64,000 nucleotides of DNA from Margaritifera margaritifera (lineage: Eukaryota; Mollusca; Bivalvia; Unionida; Margaritiferidae), in assembly GCA_029931535.1 (NCBI GenBank), contig JAQPZY010001664.1, forward strand, positions 5,796,501-5,860,500. The letters run 5' to 3'. Both the position numbers and the translations under genes were made by a program. Within the stretch, counting starts at the first letter, position 1; each line of letters begins with the position of its first letter. This document shows positions 47,513 through 58,601 of the stretch, one piece after another. The notes under the pieces are model-generated. The model did not search any database and had not been told where the DNA came from. It worked only from the letters and a program-made list of their open reading frames with translations.

Positions 47513-47929
47513 CTGAAACCAAGACAGAATTAAACTGTTACTAAGACAAATTAACACTGTCTGATGAATTACACAAATTACCACATTAAGGTGGTCCACA
47601 TTTGTAAAATCAACACTTACTGCACAGCCCGAAAAGAAGTGATTACATTTTGACGTCATCGATATGATACCACTTTTACCTATGCGTATTATAATGCTAT
47701 GAACTCTGGGAGAGACTCAATGTAAAATAGCATGGTTATTACTTTTGTCTCTGATATATGATGCAAGATCCTTGTCTGTGCTATTTTAAGTTTGGCACAC
47801 ATTGTATATCAGCAAAAATATGGTACAAAAAGAAACACACAAAAAATTAGAGGAATGAAGAGCAATTTGCTGATGCTAAATATACCACTGCCTCTCCTGC
47901 ATTCCATCCCTACCCCAATGATCGAGATG

Positions 47930-49130
47930 AGTCTAAGCTAAAAAAAGGGCATAACTCTTCTGAAAATAGTGCGAGTACACTGATTGGATAACAAGAATAT
48001 CTTCTGGTGACAACAATAACATGTATCACAGCAATCCACTGAAAACCGTGAGAGTAGCTGCATTCACAAAATTCTGTCATACACTGCATCTTGCTTAAGT
48101 CAAATTGGGCAATAACTTACAAAAATCATGGGAGCACAAAGATCTGTCAAAATGTGGATATTTGGATGATGACCATAATAAGTACCAAGTTTCATAGTGA
48201 TCAATAAAAAAAATGCAAGACAATGTGCATTAAAAAGACTCTGTCTTATATTGCATTCAGTTGCAGGATAAAAAAGTGCAAAAAAAGGGGACTGATTTGT
48301 TGGCATGCACATCTTCAGATGATGACTATAATAAATCATGGGAGCAGAAAGATCTGTCAATATGGGCATCTTCAGATGATGATGATAGTAAATCATGGGA
48401 GCAGAAAGATCTGTCAATATGGGCATCTTCAGATGATGACTATAATAAATCATGGGAGCAGAAAGATCTGTCAATATGGGCACCTTCAGATGATAACTAT
48501 AATAAATCATTGGAGCAGAAAGATATGTCCATATGGGCATCTTCAGATGATGACTATAATAAATCATGGGAGCAGATAGATCTGTCAATATGGGCATCCT
48601 CAGATGATGACTATAATAAATCATAGGAGCAGAATGATCTGTCAATATGCACATCTTCAGATGATGACCATAATAAATCATGGGAGCAGAATGATCTGTC
48701 AATATGGGCATCTTCAGATAATGTCCATAATAAATCATGGGAGCAGAAAGATCTGTCAATATGGGCATCTTTAGATGATGACTATAATGAGTATCAAGTT
48801 TCATAGCGATCAATAAAAAGCTGCAAGATAAGTTGCATTCAAAAGATTCTGTCTTATACTGACTGCATTCAGTTGCAGAACAAAAAAAAAAAAAGAAAAA
48901 GAAATTGATTTCTTGGCATGCACTTTTTCAGATGACGACCATAATATTTACCAAGTTTCACAGTGATCCATCAAAAACTTTGGGACTAGTTGTATTCCCA
49001 AGGTTCTGTTATACAAATTGCATTCAACTCCATGACAAAAGGGCAAAAACTAATAGCAAAAACAGTGGGAGGACAGTAATTTGTTGATATGTGCATCTTC
49101 AAATGATGCCCATAGCAAGTAAAAACAATT
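47930..49130. repeat. Minisatellite region with 57-bp core array (48297-48790)
   Basis: Nine copies of a 57-bp unit (ATGGGCATCTTCAGATGATG, ACTATAATAAATCATGGGAG, CAGAAAGATCTGTCA) were amplified from inside a longer diverged ~170-bp unit whose flanks (CCAAGTTTCATAG.GATCAAT, GTCTTATA.TGCATTCAGTTG) are visible on both sides. The period of 57 keeps frames open on both strands: a 237-codon minus frame with 19-residue repeats (MPILTDLSAPMIYYSHHLK) and two plus frames of ~120 codons. Three overlapping repeat frames on two strands argue for a periodicity artefact. Confidence 0.93.
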
Positions 49131-49409
49131 CACAGAGATGCTGGCAGAAATTTGCTTATGAGGGGGAGGTGCCCCACACCTACCTCTGGTGGGGAAGAAT
49201 TATGGATAGGGGAGGCGGTGGAGAGAAAACAATGCTGAATAACAGCTGATGGGTGGAAAACAAGCATTTATTGACTTTGTTTCACTTTAAAACATACCTG
49301 ATTTAAAAAGAAAAATTTAATGCCTTTGTTTCACTTCTCAGAAAACAAATATATACATGTAAGGTATCTGCATGCATAATTCAGTTTGCTTAGCAGGTAA
49401 ATATTCTTC

Positions 49410-49690
49410 TGTTTCTTATCTCAAGATACCTTCAAAAACCTCTGCAAACTGAAAATCATTTACTAGACCCCCTTGTATCTGTATGGTCATCAGTTTATGT
49501 ACTTTTTCAGCTGTTAGCCTATTCCTCAGAGTAGTATGAAAACTGTTTTGTGCACTGAATTCCCTCTCACAATCAGCTATTTTTAAATGTAGAACCACTG
49601 CAATTTTGGCCAGTCAGAATAAATTAGGGAACTGGTCTTCAAGATATCTGAACATAATTTTCCACAATTTGTTGTTCCTAGGATATTTCT
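49410..49690 (-). pseudogene. hAT transposase C-terminal remnant
   Basis: The minus-strand frame reads KIADCEREFSAQNSFHTTLR, NRLTAEKVHKLMTIQIQG and FAEVFEGI, matching the hAT dimerisation domain (ECERGFS.QN.IKT..RNRL....L..LM.I). Upstream, in the same frame but across a stop, is KLWKIMFRYLEDQFPNLF. Further right, to ~50050, the sequence may derive from the same transposase but is unreadable. It is unlike the hAT element at 40036-42077 in sequence and orientation. Confidence 0.78.
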
Positions 49691-50270
49691 GTCCAATGTT
49701 CACATTTTGGGCAAGGGCTAGATGACAAGGTGCCGGCTATTTCTGTACTACAGCTTCCTGTGCTATCTTTGGTTAGCAACAAAACATCAGACCCTTCCTC
49801 TTCCATAGTTTCATCCTTAGAAGATGATCTTTCCATCTCCCTCACTTTCCTAAAGAGATCAGTTATCTTGTGTTTCCACGCTCACTGCTGTCAGGCTGGT
49901 AGGCTCTAGAAATTTCCCTCATGATTGATCAATAGATCAAATTGCTATACCCTTCTAGGAGACAATTCAGTCAGAACCTCTCAACAGTTTCTGTAAAATG
50001 ACAGATCTTGATCATACAGGTGCTTGTAATCCAACACTAATTCTACCTAAGATAAGATCGATTAAGATGATGGACCAAAGTTAAACGACAATTTGATAAT
50101 CCTTTATTTTGAATAAAGCAAACAAATCGCACATTGGGTATGACAAATCACAGGAACCACAGGTAATCTGTGCAATCTACTCCCCACTGGGTTTTATAAA
50201 AAAATGCATGAATCTCAAAATTTTTTATGAGAAACCTGTGATCATGTGACCTGACAATATCTCTGATCCC

Positions 50271-50760
50271 AAATATAAAGAAAATCTATCATGGGGGCCA
50301 TATTGGAGGTCAGACCAGTACCATTTCATTTAGGACAAACCAGACACCATAAGAAGTCTTCTGGTGAAAACTCCATGTCAATATGACTTTCTGTTCAGAA
50401 GGAGTAATGATAACAATATTTTCAAGATGGTTACCATATTGGATGCCACAATTTTCATTTAGGACCAACTAGACATCATAAAAAGTCTTTTAGTCAAAAC
50501 CCCATGTTGATATAACCATCTGTTCAGGAGTAGCGGTAACAGGGTTTTCACGATGGTCACTTTGGCAGCCATACTAAATATCACAGTGGCATCATTTTCA
50601 TTTAGGATCAGACCTTGGGATAAATACGTGTGTAAAGTTTCATTGCAATCCTCCAAATAATTTAGGAGGAGTAGCAATAACAAACTTGTGCTAACAGACG
50701 GACAAACAACGGACAACAGGCCATCCCATAAGCTCTTCTGGTCTATGAGTTGTAGAGCTA
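50271..50760 (+). mobile_element. Pearl/HINE-like element family 1, 3' part
   Basis: About three ~145-bp units (TTCAAGATGG, GGACCAACTAGACATCATAA), then the shared tail (GTAAAGTTTCATTGCAATCC, TGTGCTAACAGACGGACAAA) and the terminal hairpin at 50731-50759. The outer arms AGCTCT/AGAGCT are intact and the inner arm degraded. It is followed by AAAAA. Confidence 0.72.
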
Positions 50761-50864
50761 AAAATTGTGAGAGAAAAGTGATTTTTCGATATGTGCATCT
50801 TCAGGTGATGACCATAATATTTTTACCAAGTCTTATGGCAATCCATCAACAAAAGTACTGATAG

Positions 50865-52945
50865 GACTGATGCTATAGTGGCTCAAAATAATTTCCAGGA
50901 ATCCATGATGAGATCATTTCTTTTTTTAACTGCTGAGTACTGAAACCATCTCTTATATTTTTTAGAAACTCCAACATAACAAATTTGGTAACAGAAATAT
51001 TTTCTTACAAGTCTGAGTTACCATGCTCACAGGATACTGTACATGTAAGTACAGAACAAAATTCTTTGTCCCGGCTTTTGATACCAAATCATTCAACCTG
51101 TCTTAGACAATGTCAAGATGTACCCATGTGCAAAGTTTGGTTAAATATATAATTAATATTTTTCTTTACAAAACAAACCTCCTTTTAAGTGGCATTCATC
51201 AGATATATCTTTAAAGTGAATTTGATAAAGATCCATTCATACTTATTTGTATTATAATGTTCACAAGCCAGTACAGCTAAAAACTTGAGTCAAGACCTTC
51301 AAGCTTAAAATAAATGTCAGAGTGCTGACTATCAAATTGTTCATTGGAATGCAACTAAATACAAAATCTGGTTGCAATTCACTTGTACATGTATGTACTC
51401 TGTTCATAAACTAAATGAAGTACAAAACTGCAAGCAATGACCTATGATTTGACCCTATGGTCAATTATGTCTTGTTTTCAAACTCTTTCACAAAAGTACA
51501 GATATACTGTCAGACAAATTGGCACCATTTTCAATCAACAAATTAAATATTGGAAGAATTGTTTTAGTGAAAACCTCATGTCAATGCCATCACTCATGCA
51601 AGAGTTGTAGTGATAAAAAGATTTTCAAAATGGCGACTATGCTGCCATGTTGGAAGTCAGATGACAAATTTTTCATTTAGAACCAGCTACATGTTGCTAT
51701 AAGTGCTTTAGTGAAAACCTTGTTTTGAGACCATCCATTCAGAAGTAGCCATATAAAGATTTTCTGGGTGGCCATCTAGGCAGCAATTTGGGGGGTTGGA
51801 TCAGCATCATTTTAATATGGGATTACCTATGTATTGCAAAAAAGATTTTTTTAAAAAGATGTTTTTATGGCTATCTGTTAGGTAAAGTAGCTGTTACAAG
51901 ATCTTTAACAATTTTGGGAAGTCACACTGGCATCATTTTCATTTAAGACCAACTACATATAGTGCAAAGTGTTTTAGCGAAAACTCCATGTTGATACAAC
52001 CATGCCTTCAAGATGTCACAAGATTTTCAAGAAGGCCACCATTGATCAACACCATTTTTATTTAGGACCAACAAGACATCATAAGAAGTTTTTTTTATTG
52101 AAAACCCCATGTTGATAAGAATATCCATTAAGAAGTATTGACAACAAGATTTTCAAGATGACCACCTTGGTAGACATACTGTATGTCAGATCAGTACCAT
52201 TTTTAATTAGAACCCATCAGACATTGTAAAAAGTCTCTTGGTGAAAATTCCATGTTGATATGACTATCCATTCAGGATGAGTAACAATAAAATTTTTTCC
52301 AGATGACTGCTATGTAAGATATAAGATTGGCACCATTTTCATTCAGGACAAACTAGACATCATAAGACATCTTTTGGTGAAAACCCCTTGTCAATATGGC
52401 ATTCCATTCAGGAGGAGTTGAGATAACAAGATTCTCGAGATGGCTACCATGGTGGCCATAATGTAGATCAGGTCAGCTTCATTTTGATTTAACACCAACT
52501 AGACATCACAATAAGTCTTCTGGTGAAACCTCATGTCAATATGACTTTCCGTTCAGGTGGAGTAGAAATAAGATTTTCAAGAATGCTGTCATGGCAGCAT
52601 TTGGTACAGTATACATCAGACTGGCACCATTTTCTTTTAGCACCAACTGGACACTATAAGAAGTCTTTAAAGGAAACTCAATGCCGATATGACCATGCGT
52701 TCAGAATGAGTTGATATAACATGATTTTCAAGATGGCCACTGTGATGACCATACTAGATACCCAAGCAACACTAATTTCATTTAGGACCAACTAGACCTT
52801 GGGATGAATGTGTCTGTCAAGTTTCATGGCAATTCTCCAACTAGTTTAGGAGGAGTAATGATAACAAATTTGTGCTAACAGACAGAGGACACGCAACAGG
52901 CCATCTCATAAGCTCTTCTGGTATGTCACCAGTAGAGCTAAAAAC
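50865..52945 (+). mobile_element. Pearl/HINE-like element family 1, longest copy
   Basis: It starts with a diverged left module (GACTGATGCTATAGTGG, AATTTCCAGGAAT). Diverged sequence follows, then about ten ~145-bp units from 51490 to 52790. It ends with the tail TGTGCTAACAGACAGAGGAC and the hairpin 52911-52939: arms AGCTCT and CTGGT pair with ACCAG and AGAGCT around ATGTC. The loop differs from copy 1 while both stems are kept. Non-coding. Confidence 0.72.
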
Positions 52946-53114
52946 TGAAGGACTAGTTGTGTTAACAAGATAATATCATACATTGCAATAAGCTAAAAGA
53001 AAAAAAGGGCAATAACCTCAAAACTATGTGCGAGAGCATAGTGATTTGTTGACAGGCACATCTTGAAGTGATGACCATAATATTTACCAAGTTTCATGGC
53101 AATTCATCAAAAAG

Positions 53115-53420
53115 AGTTCCTCGAAAGGACTGACGCTCTCTGCTAGCCAAAAAGAATTTCCAGGAATTCAAGATAAGACCATTTCTTCCTTTTGACTGTT
53201 GAGTGCTGAAAATTTCTCTGATATTCTTCAGCGATAACAAGATTTTCAAATTAGCTGCTGTGGTGGACATATTGGATGTAAATTTGCATCATTTTCATTT
53301 ACAACCAAGAAGACGCTATAAGAACTCTTTTGATGAAAACCCAATGTCAAAATGACTTTCCATTGAAGAGGAGTAGCTATAACTAGATTTTCAAGTTGGC
53401 CACCATGATCACACCATTTT
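53115..53420 (+). mobile_element. Family 1 element, 5' part, interrupted by a SINE
   Basis: The left module (GGACTGACGCTCTCTGC, AAAAAGAATTTCCAGGAATT, ATTCTTCAGCGATAACAAG) and about two core units run up to ~53420, where the tRNA-derived SINE begins. The SINE appears to have inserted here or truncated the copy. Confidence 0.65.
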
Positions 53421-53424
53421 AATA

Positions 53425-53682
53425 TATGTTTGATTTGGTTTTGTGGGGTTTAGTGCCATTTTTCAGCACATGATAGGCTAAACATGGTGGCCAGCATATT
53501 TGGTGGAGGAATAACCCGGGAAGACCCTGAGAAGAAACAACAACCCACGGGAAGCTACTGGCAAGCTTTCTCATACCCACGTTGGTTGAGCGAAGACTCA
53601 AACACATGCTGACAGAGGTGAGATGTGTGAGTGATCTGAAAAGGCGAGCACCTTAGACCACTTGGCCACCCGAGGCCCCTCT
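53425..53682 (-). mobile_element. tRNA-derived SINE with CCGGGTT..CCTCC domain
   Basis: Read on the minus strand, the head has GGCCTCGGGTGGCCAAGTGG (A-box TGGCCAAGTGG of leucine/serine tRNA type) and a B-box-like GTGTTTGAGTCTTCG. The body contains CCCGGGTTATTCCTCCACCA and AATATGCTGGCCACCATG, and the tail GGCACTAAACCCCACAAAAC followed by CAAA. The CCGGGTT-CCTCCACC and GGC-TAAA-CCC motifs are shared by molluscan SINE families. It lies 257 bp from an ACC exon, in the intron. Confidence 0.82.
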
Positions 53683-53938
53683 TTCGTCTGACTTCCAACT
53701 TTGGAAGCTGATGACATTTTAGCATTTTTGTTCCTAATGCAAGCCTGGGAAGGATGGATTTACTAGATATTGCATGTATTCCTATGGTATTTTGTTTGAG
53801 TAACGAATCTGAAGAAGGCAACCACAAACCTTGGACAGGCACTCAATTACCCATGCACTTTCCAGAGCTAAATATTGAACCTGGAACCACAGAGGTGCAA
53901 AGTGAGTGTGCTACCTCTGCACTATCTAGGCCAATTAC

Positions 53939-54065
53939 CTTATTGATGACCTTGTTGCCTCCAAACTTATGGACAAACTCCTCTGGAGTGGCTACACAGG
54001 ATTCCTTGGGGATAGAGATCCTCCGACCTCGGTGATCCAAATTGGCACTGCCTGACATTGAGTGT
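53939..54065 (-). CDS. ACACA: ACC exon: N-terminal linker into the BC domain
   Basis: The acceptor is TTTCAG before 54065 and the donor is GTAATT at 53938. The frame is fixed by the next exon and reads x-HSMSGSANLDHRGRRISIP, then KESCVATPEEFVHKFGGNKV. Vertebrate ACC1 has SSMSGLHLVKQGRDRK..TVASPAEFVTRFGGNKVI here. The acceptor and the codon split before His show that more transcript lies upstream, so the ATG at 54058 is either an internal methionine or a start codon preceded by a non-coding exon. The Ser after that Met aligns with the AMPK-regulated Ser79/80 of mammalian ACC1; the flanks are only partly conserved. Confidence 0.92.
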
Positions 54066-56100
54066 CTGAAATAGTAAATAATGTAGATATATATGCAAAG
54101 TCATGTCTTGTTGGTCTGCATGTTGAGCCCACACTTTAATGACAAACTGAAACCAAATGTTAACAAAATTGTTGACGATAATGCAGCTACCACTTTCAAA
54201 ACCATGACCACTGGGCCTCACTTTTCCACTAAATTAAATATGAGCTTGAAAATAAACTCAAGTTATTAATGGGCAGGAGCTCATAAGACACCTCTGCTTC
54301 TGTTAACACAAGTCGGTATTTTTATGCAATGCTGAATAAACCCTAGAAAGTGGGTCATAGTGACCAAGTTATGGTGCATGGCACATGATAATCTAAAATT
54401 TCATCAACTGCAGCTTCAATAGCAATAGGTAACCAGGGCAACTTTAATTGGTTGCCCTCAGTAAATATCCATGTTTTTTTTTATCACATCTCTTCCATGC
54501 CCCCCTGGACAGTTTATTAAGGGGTCTGAATGTAAAATCTGTTATATACAATGAAACCTGCCTTGCGGATACCTCTATATAAAGGATACCTGCTCATGAA
54601 GAACCACATCTATGAATCCCTCTTTAGTTTACTTCTATGTTAGTGTTAGCTGTCTGCAAAATTTCAAATGGCAAAAAATCTCGTGACGATTCATGTAAAT
54701 AAAAACATATTTGGCAATGACAAGTTTTGGGGCAGATTTTTGCCTTGAAGATGCTGATGTCTGTTAACATAATGCTTTTTTTGAGGTTGTATAAATGATG
54801 TAACAGATTAAATTTCTTGACAAAGGAACATGCAGAAATGTATTATTCAGCAATAAGTGAAACTTCTATTAGTTCTGTGAAAGAGGGAATAATTTAAAAA
54901 AATACTAGTTAATAATGGGTACTAACAAAGTCTGGAACAAAAGGTAATCATACATCAGTATTTTGCAGGTAAAAATCTGGGGTCACTTGGAAAATCCTAG
55001 TGTCAACCTAGTACTTATATATTTCATAACATTTCACCTATATGAAAAGGACAACTGTCCACCAAGGATATTTTTTTGTTCCCAGAGTGTCCTGCATAAA
55101 CAGGTTTCACTGTACATGTTTTTCCTGCTAACTTTACCCCCCCCCCCTCCCCCTGACATCAGGAGAGGGAGCAAATTACATACATGTTATACCCAACTCA
55201 CAGACAGTTACCATATGCATAAGATAACATTCAAGTTTAGTGAATCTCCACCCAGCAGTTTAGGATGACTAATAGACTGATGAAGGACAGATGGCCAGAC
55301 AGACCACTGAGGGACAGACACACAGAATATATTACAATTAAATATCAGGCCTAGAATCTAAAGAAAAAAAATTGTAGCCATTGGACCAGTAGATTGAGAA
55401 TGTACTATAGTCCTGCTGAATCTTTACTAGTCTTTCCCATGAATGCTGACTGGTGACTACTGAAACTATACTAACCACTGGACTATTGAAATTATGAAAA
55501 CTACTAGTCCAACCAGAAATGTACTAGCCTCGGGCTAGCATGCTATCGCTAATTTCAAGTCCTGAACATCCCCAACTTGAAAGCTTGGGGAATAAAAAGA
55601 TACCTGAATAGACATCATATATGTTTTCTGAGCCAATTCTTTCCTGAGCTGTTTTCTGAATAAACATAGGAAAGTAAGATAAACAGCACTCTAATTTAGA
55701 TGTGCAATACACCTTCATGCAAAGATGTACCCAAAAGTTTGGTTTCATGGGTGTATGAATTAGTTAAACCTTGTATAAAAAGAATGGATTCCTACATGTA
55801 CATATTATAACCTTCCTGTGTTGCAGTGCACTAAAACAACAAACCAAACCAAACCATCTTTAAAAGAAAAGATTAACTGCGTAAAAATTATACCCTTTGA
55901 GTAACCTTGGAGGGACAGCTACATGTAGTACAGCATTAGCAATTACTTTGATTAGCAACTGCCAGTGAGGTTTCACAAGAACTGTATAGTTCACTCATAT
56001 AATTCCAATTCTCATTCACATGTACAATACAGCTAACCTTTTGTGAATAACCTTTACAGTTCACAATGCACAACAATTAATATGGAAAGTTTACCACTGA
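54066..56100. other. Region upstream of the first ACC exon found
   Basis: No further ACC exon was recognised. A candidate short exon is listed at 55604-55655. A C-run lies near 55138. A SINE-tail-like sequence (GCACTAAAACAACAAACCAA) occurs near 55829. Confidence 0.4.
55604..55655 (-). other. Candidate 52-bp non-coding ACC exon (weak)
   Basis: On the minus strand a good acceptor (pyrimidine-rich, then TATTCAG before 55655) and a donor CAG/GTATCT (55603) bracket 52 bp. Spliced to the exon at 54065, its last two bases AG plus A give Arg, so the frame would read F-R-H-S-M-S-G. An in-frame TGA lies four codons before that Arg, making Met at 54058 the first start. Motif evidence only; no homology. 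Confidence 0.2.
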
Positions 56101-56189
56101 ATAAACATATTTATACCTATTTCCTATTGCACTGGCCAGATAAAACTTTCTGTGAAGGCTGGGGTATAAAGCATGGAAGAAGATATGTG

Positions 56190-57330
56190 AACCAATATTA
56201 AACCTATGTTAGTAAAGCATACAATATAGGTCACAGTGACCTTATGTATTTGCAGTACTAACAGAGATGCATCCAATTATCAAGTTTGATGATTTGAACA
56301 TAAACAGCAAGCAATAAATGAACTTCAAAAACACAATTTTAACAAAGTCACTGATGCATGAAATATAGGTCACAGAAACTTATTTTTGAAAATAGGGGTG
56401 CACTACTTACCAAGATGCACTCCCTCACCAAGTTTCATGATTCTAGGTAGGTATGCACATAGCATGCCAAAAGATCATGTGGTCATAAATTCAACACAAA
56501 AACAACCAAATCCAGAAAAAGATAAAATACAGATCTTAATGAGCTTCTTTTGTTGCAAGGGTGTGGTGCAAAACAGAGATACAGATCATCATCAGTTTGA
56601 TCATTCTAGCACTAGCATAAACAGTGTCTTTGAAATGAACATCAAATACAACATTTAAGCCAAATTAGTGAAGTGTAAAATATGGGCCATAATGACATAG
56701 ATGTACGTGTATCACTGAAATGAGGGAGCAGTACTCATCAAGATGCATTCCCTCGCCAACTTTCATGATATTAGATAGAATAATATTTTACACAGTATGC
56801 AAAAAACCTATGTGGTCATGACTTAAGCACGGCCAGTAAAATGTGAAATGTAGGTCAGAGTGATCTTCTTTTGTTGTAAAGAAGTAGTACTAATCAAGAT
56901 GCATACCAATCATCTAGTTTGGTGATTATAGCATGAACAGTGACTGAGACTGGATTCAGGTCAGTGAAATTTGAAGTATGGGTCATTATGACCTAATTTT
57001 GTGAAGGTGTAGTATTCATCGAGCTGCATTCCCCTCCAAGTTTCATTATTCTAGGCATAAAAGTATATATACAGGGTGCAAAAAAACCTATCAGGTAATG
57101 AACTAAATGCAAAAACTTAACCCAAGAAAGTAAAATGTGAAATGAAGGTCACAGTGACCTTCTTTGCTGTAAGAGTGTGGTACTGACAAAAATGGATACA
57201 ATCATCTAGTATGATGGCTATAGCATGAACAGAGCTTGGGAAATAAACTTAACAAAAGTAAATGAAGAATGAAATATTGGTCAGAGACCAACCTGATGTG
57301 GGTATATTGCTCATTGCCCCACCTAATTCT
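56190..57330. repeat. Degenerate dispersed repeats, ~230-bp units
   Basis: About five units share GGTCACAGTGACCTTCTTTT, ATCAAGATGCATTCCCTCAC, CCAAGTTTCATGATTCTAG and TAGCATGAACAGTG. They are related in style to the repeats at 25880 and known to me as common in marine invertebrates. Non-coding. Confidence 0.65.
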
Positions 57331-57769
57331 GTGATTCCAGATATGACATTATGTATACAGGATGCAAAAATTCTGAGTTAAATGCACAAACTTAACCAAG
57401 AATGAACAACTAGTATACATGTACAAAGTTAGCACTCTTAGCCTCCTCCCCCGGGGGAAGGTGCTATGAAATTCACTCCAAACTACTGCCTTGGAACTAG
57501 GAAGAAAGAATAGTTGAGAAGCAGTGAGGCTATATGTAAGTGCTTTAAATGTGCAGATGCCAATGCTGTTGCTGATGACATACAACAGCTCTCCACTACT
57601 TTGTAGAGGTGAGCTAGTTTATGAATTTACAACATGCATTTGGATGAATAAATGGCTGGGATATTGGTCAGTTTACAAGCTTAAATTCATCTTTGATCAT
57701 TTTTTCAAGAAACATTAAACACAAACAAGAAAGCCATGGCTTGCATGTTGAGCTAACAATCAAAGCATT

Positions 57770-58320
57770 GCTGTAAAATGTGACCTTGACCCCAGGGTCA
57801 AAAGGTTGCAAGAACATGTCATGGAATAAGTCATATTAACTTCATAAATATTCAACCCAAGGTATGAAGAAAATCCATCAAGGGGTTTAGGACATATAAA
57901 AGCAAATGAAAAATATTTCACCAAAACCTTTAAACAAATTTTCTGTAACCCTGACACCAATGTTAAAGGGGTGAGCGAGTGTGTCGCAGAGTGAATTGTC
58001 TTAGCTTCATAATACTTCATTTCATGTATGATGAAAATCCTTCATAGGGTTTAAGAAATATAATCAAATGAACAACTTGAACACCGTGACACAAATTTTC
58101 CATGATTGTGACCAAGGTCCTTAGGTCAAAAGGGGAAGCAAGCATGTCACTGAGTGAACTGTGTTAGCTTTGTAATGATTTATCCCAAGTATGATGAGAA
58201 TCTATCATGGGGTTTAGGAAATAAATGCAAATGAAAAACTTTAACTGAAACCCCAACAGACTTTTGATGCTGCCACCTCTGGCAGCAGAAAATTGACTTC
58301 CCACTAATGTGGGCTCAAGA
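57770..58320. repeat. Degenerate ~170-bp repeats with GGTCAAAAGG
   Basis: About three units carry GTGACC.TGAC, AGGTCAAAAGG, AGTGAA.TGT.TTAGCTT, CAAGTATGATGA.AATC and GGGGTTTAGGA. The block ends near 58320. Confidence 0.6.
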
Positions 58321-58601
58321 AAAATAACATAAATAAAGTACCAACATTATGTTCACAGTTAACAGTTTGTCCTATGCCAAGAATGAAAATAGCTGTAATG
58401 ACTGTTCCAGGTTATATACTCAATGCACTGAGGATATAAAAAAAATGTCACAGTGATAAAACATCACCCCATGTACAAAGATCTATCATATCAGTTCTAA
58501 CACACTGAGACCTTTAATATTGATTAAATAACAGGATGTGTTGTAAACAGATATTTAGGTAGTAAGGAATAGGATAGATAAAATAGTGCATTGTGTAAAA
58601 A

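Larger units (their letters stand above)
1106..54065 (-). other. ACACA: Acetyl-CoA carboxylase gene (partial, 12 exons)
   Basis: Animal multidomain acetyl-CoA carboxylase makes malonyl-CoA from acetyl-CoA, bicarbonate and ATP, the committed step of fatty-acid synthesis. Twelve exons on the minus strand join in phase with GT-AG borders throughout and give 606 codons from the methionine at 54058 to the aspartate ending at 1106. Numbering from that methionine: the biotin carboxylase (BC) N-lobe starts at about residue 27 (EFVHKFGGNKVI), the ATP-grasp glycine loop GGGGKG is at 236-241, metal ligands are Glu345, Glu359 and Asn361, and the catalytic Arg363 lies in [10 protein letters not shown]. 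The BC C-lobe ends near 530 and the linker begins. No stop or frameshift breaks the joined frame, so the gene looks functional. The biotinyl lysine motif and the carboxyltransferase are outside the window to the left. The ACACA versus ACACB distinction is a vertebrate one; invertebrates usually have one ACC. Identity rests on recall of the family, not on a search. Confidence 0.96.

Noticed and set aside
48100..48813. 237-codon repeat protein on the minus strand
   Set aside because: It coincides with a 57-bp tandem array that also keeps plus-strand frames open; no start context, domain or splice support.
55524..55748. Coding ACC exon in the 74-codon frame
   Set aside because: In the phase needed to join the next exon there is a TGA, and the peptide does not resemble the ACC N-terminus; kept only as a possible non-coding exon.
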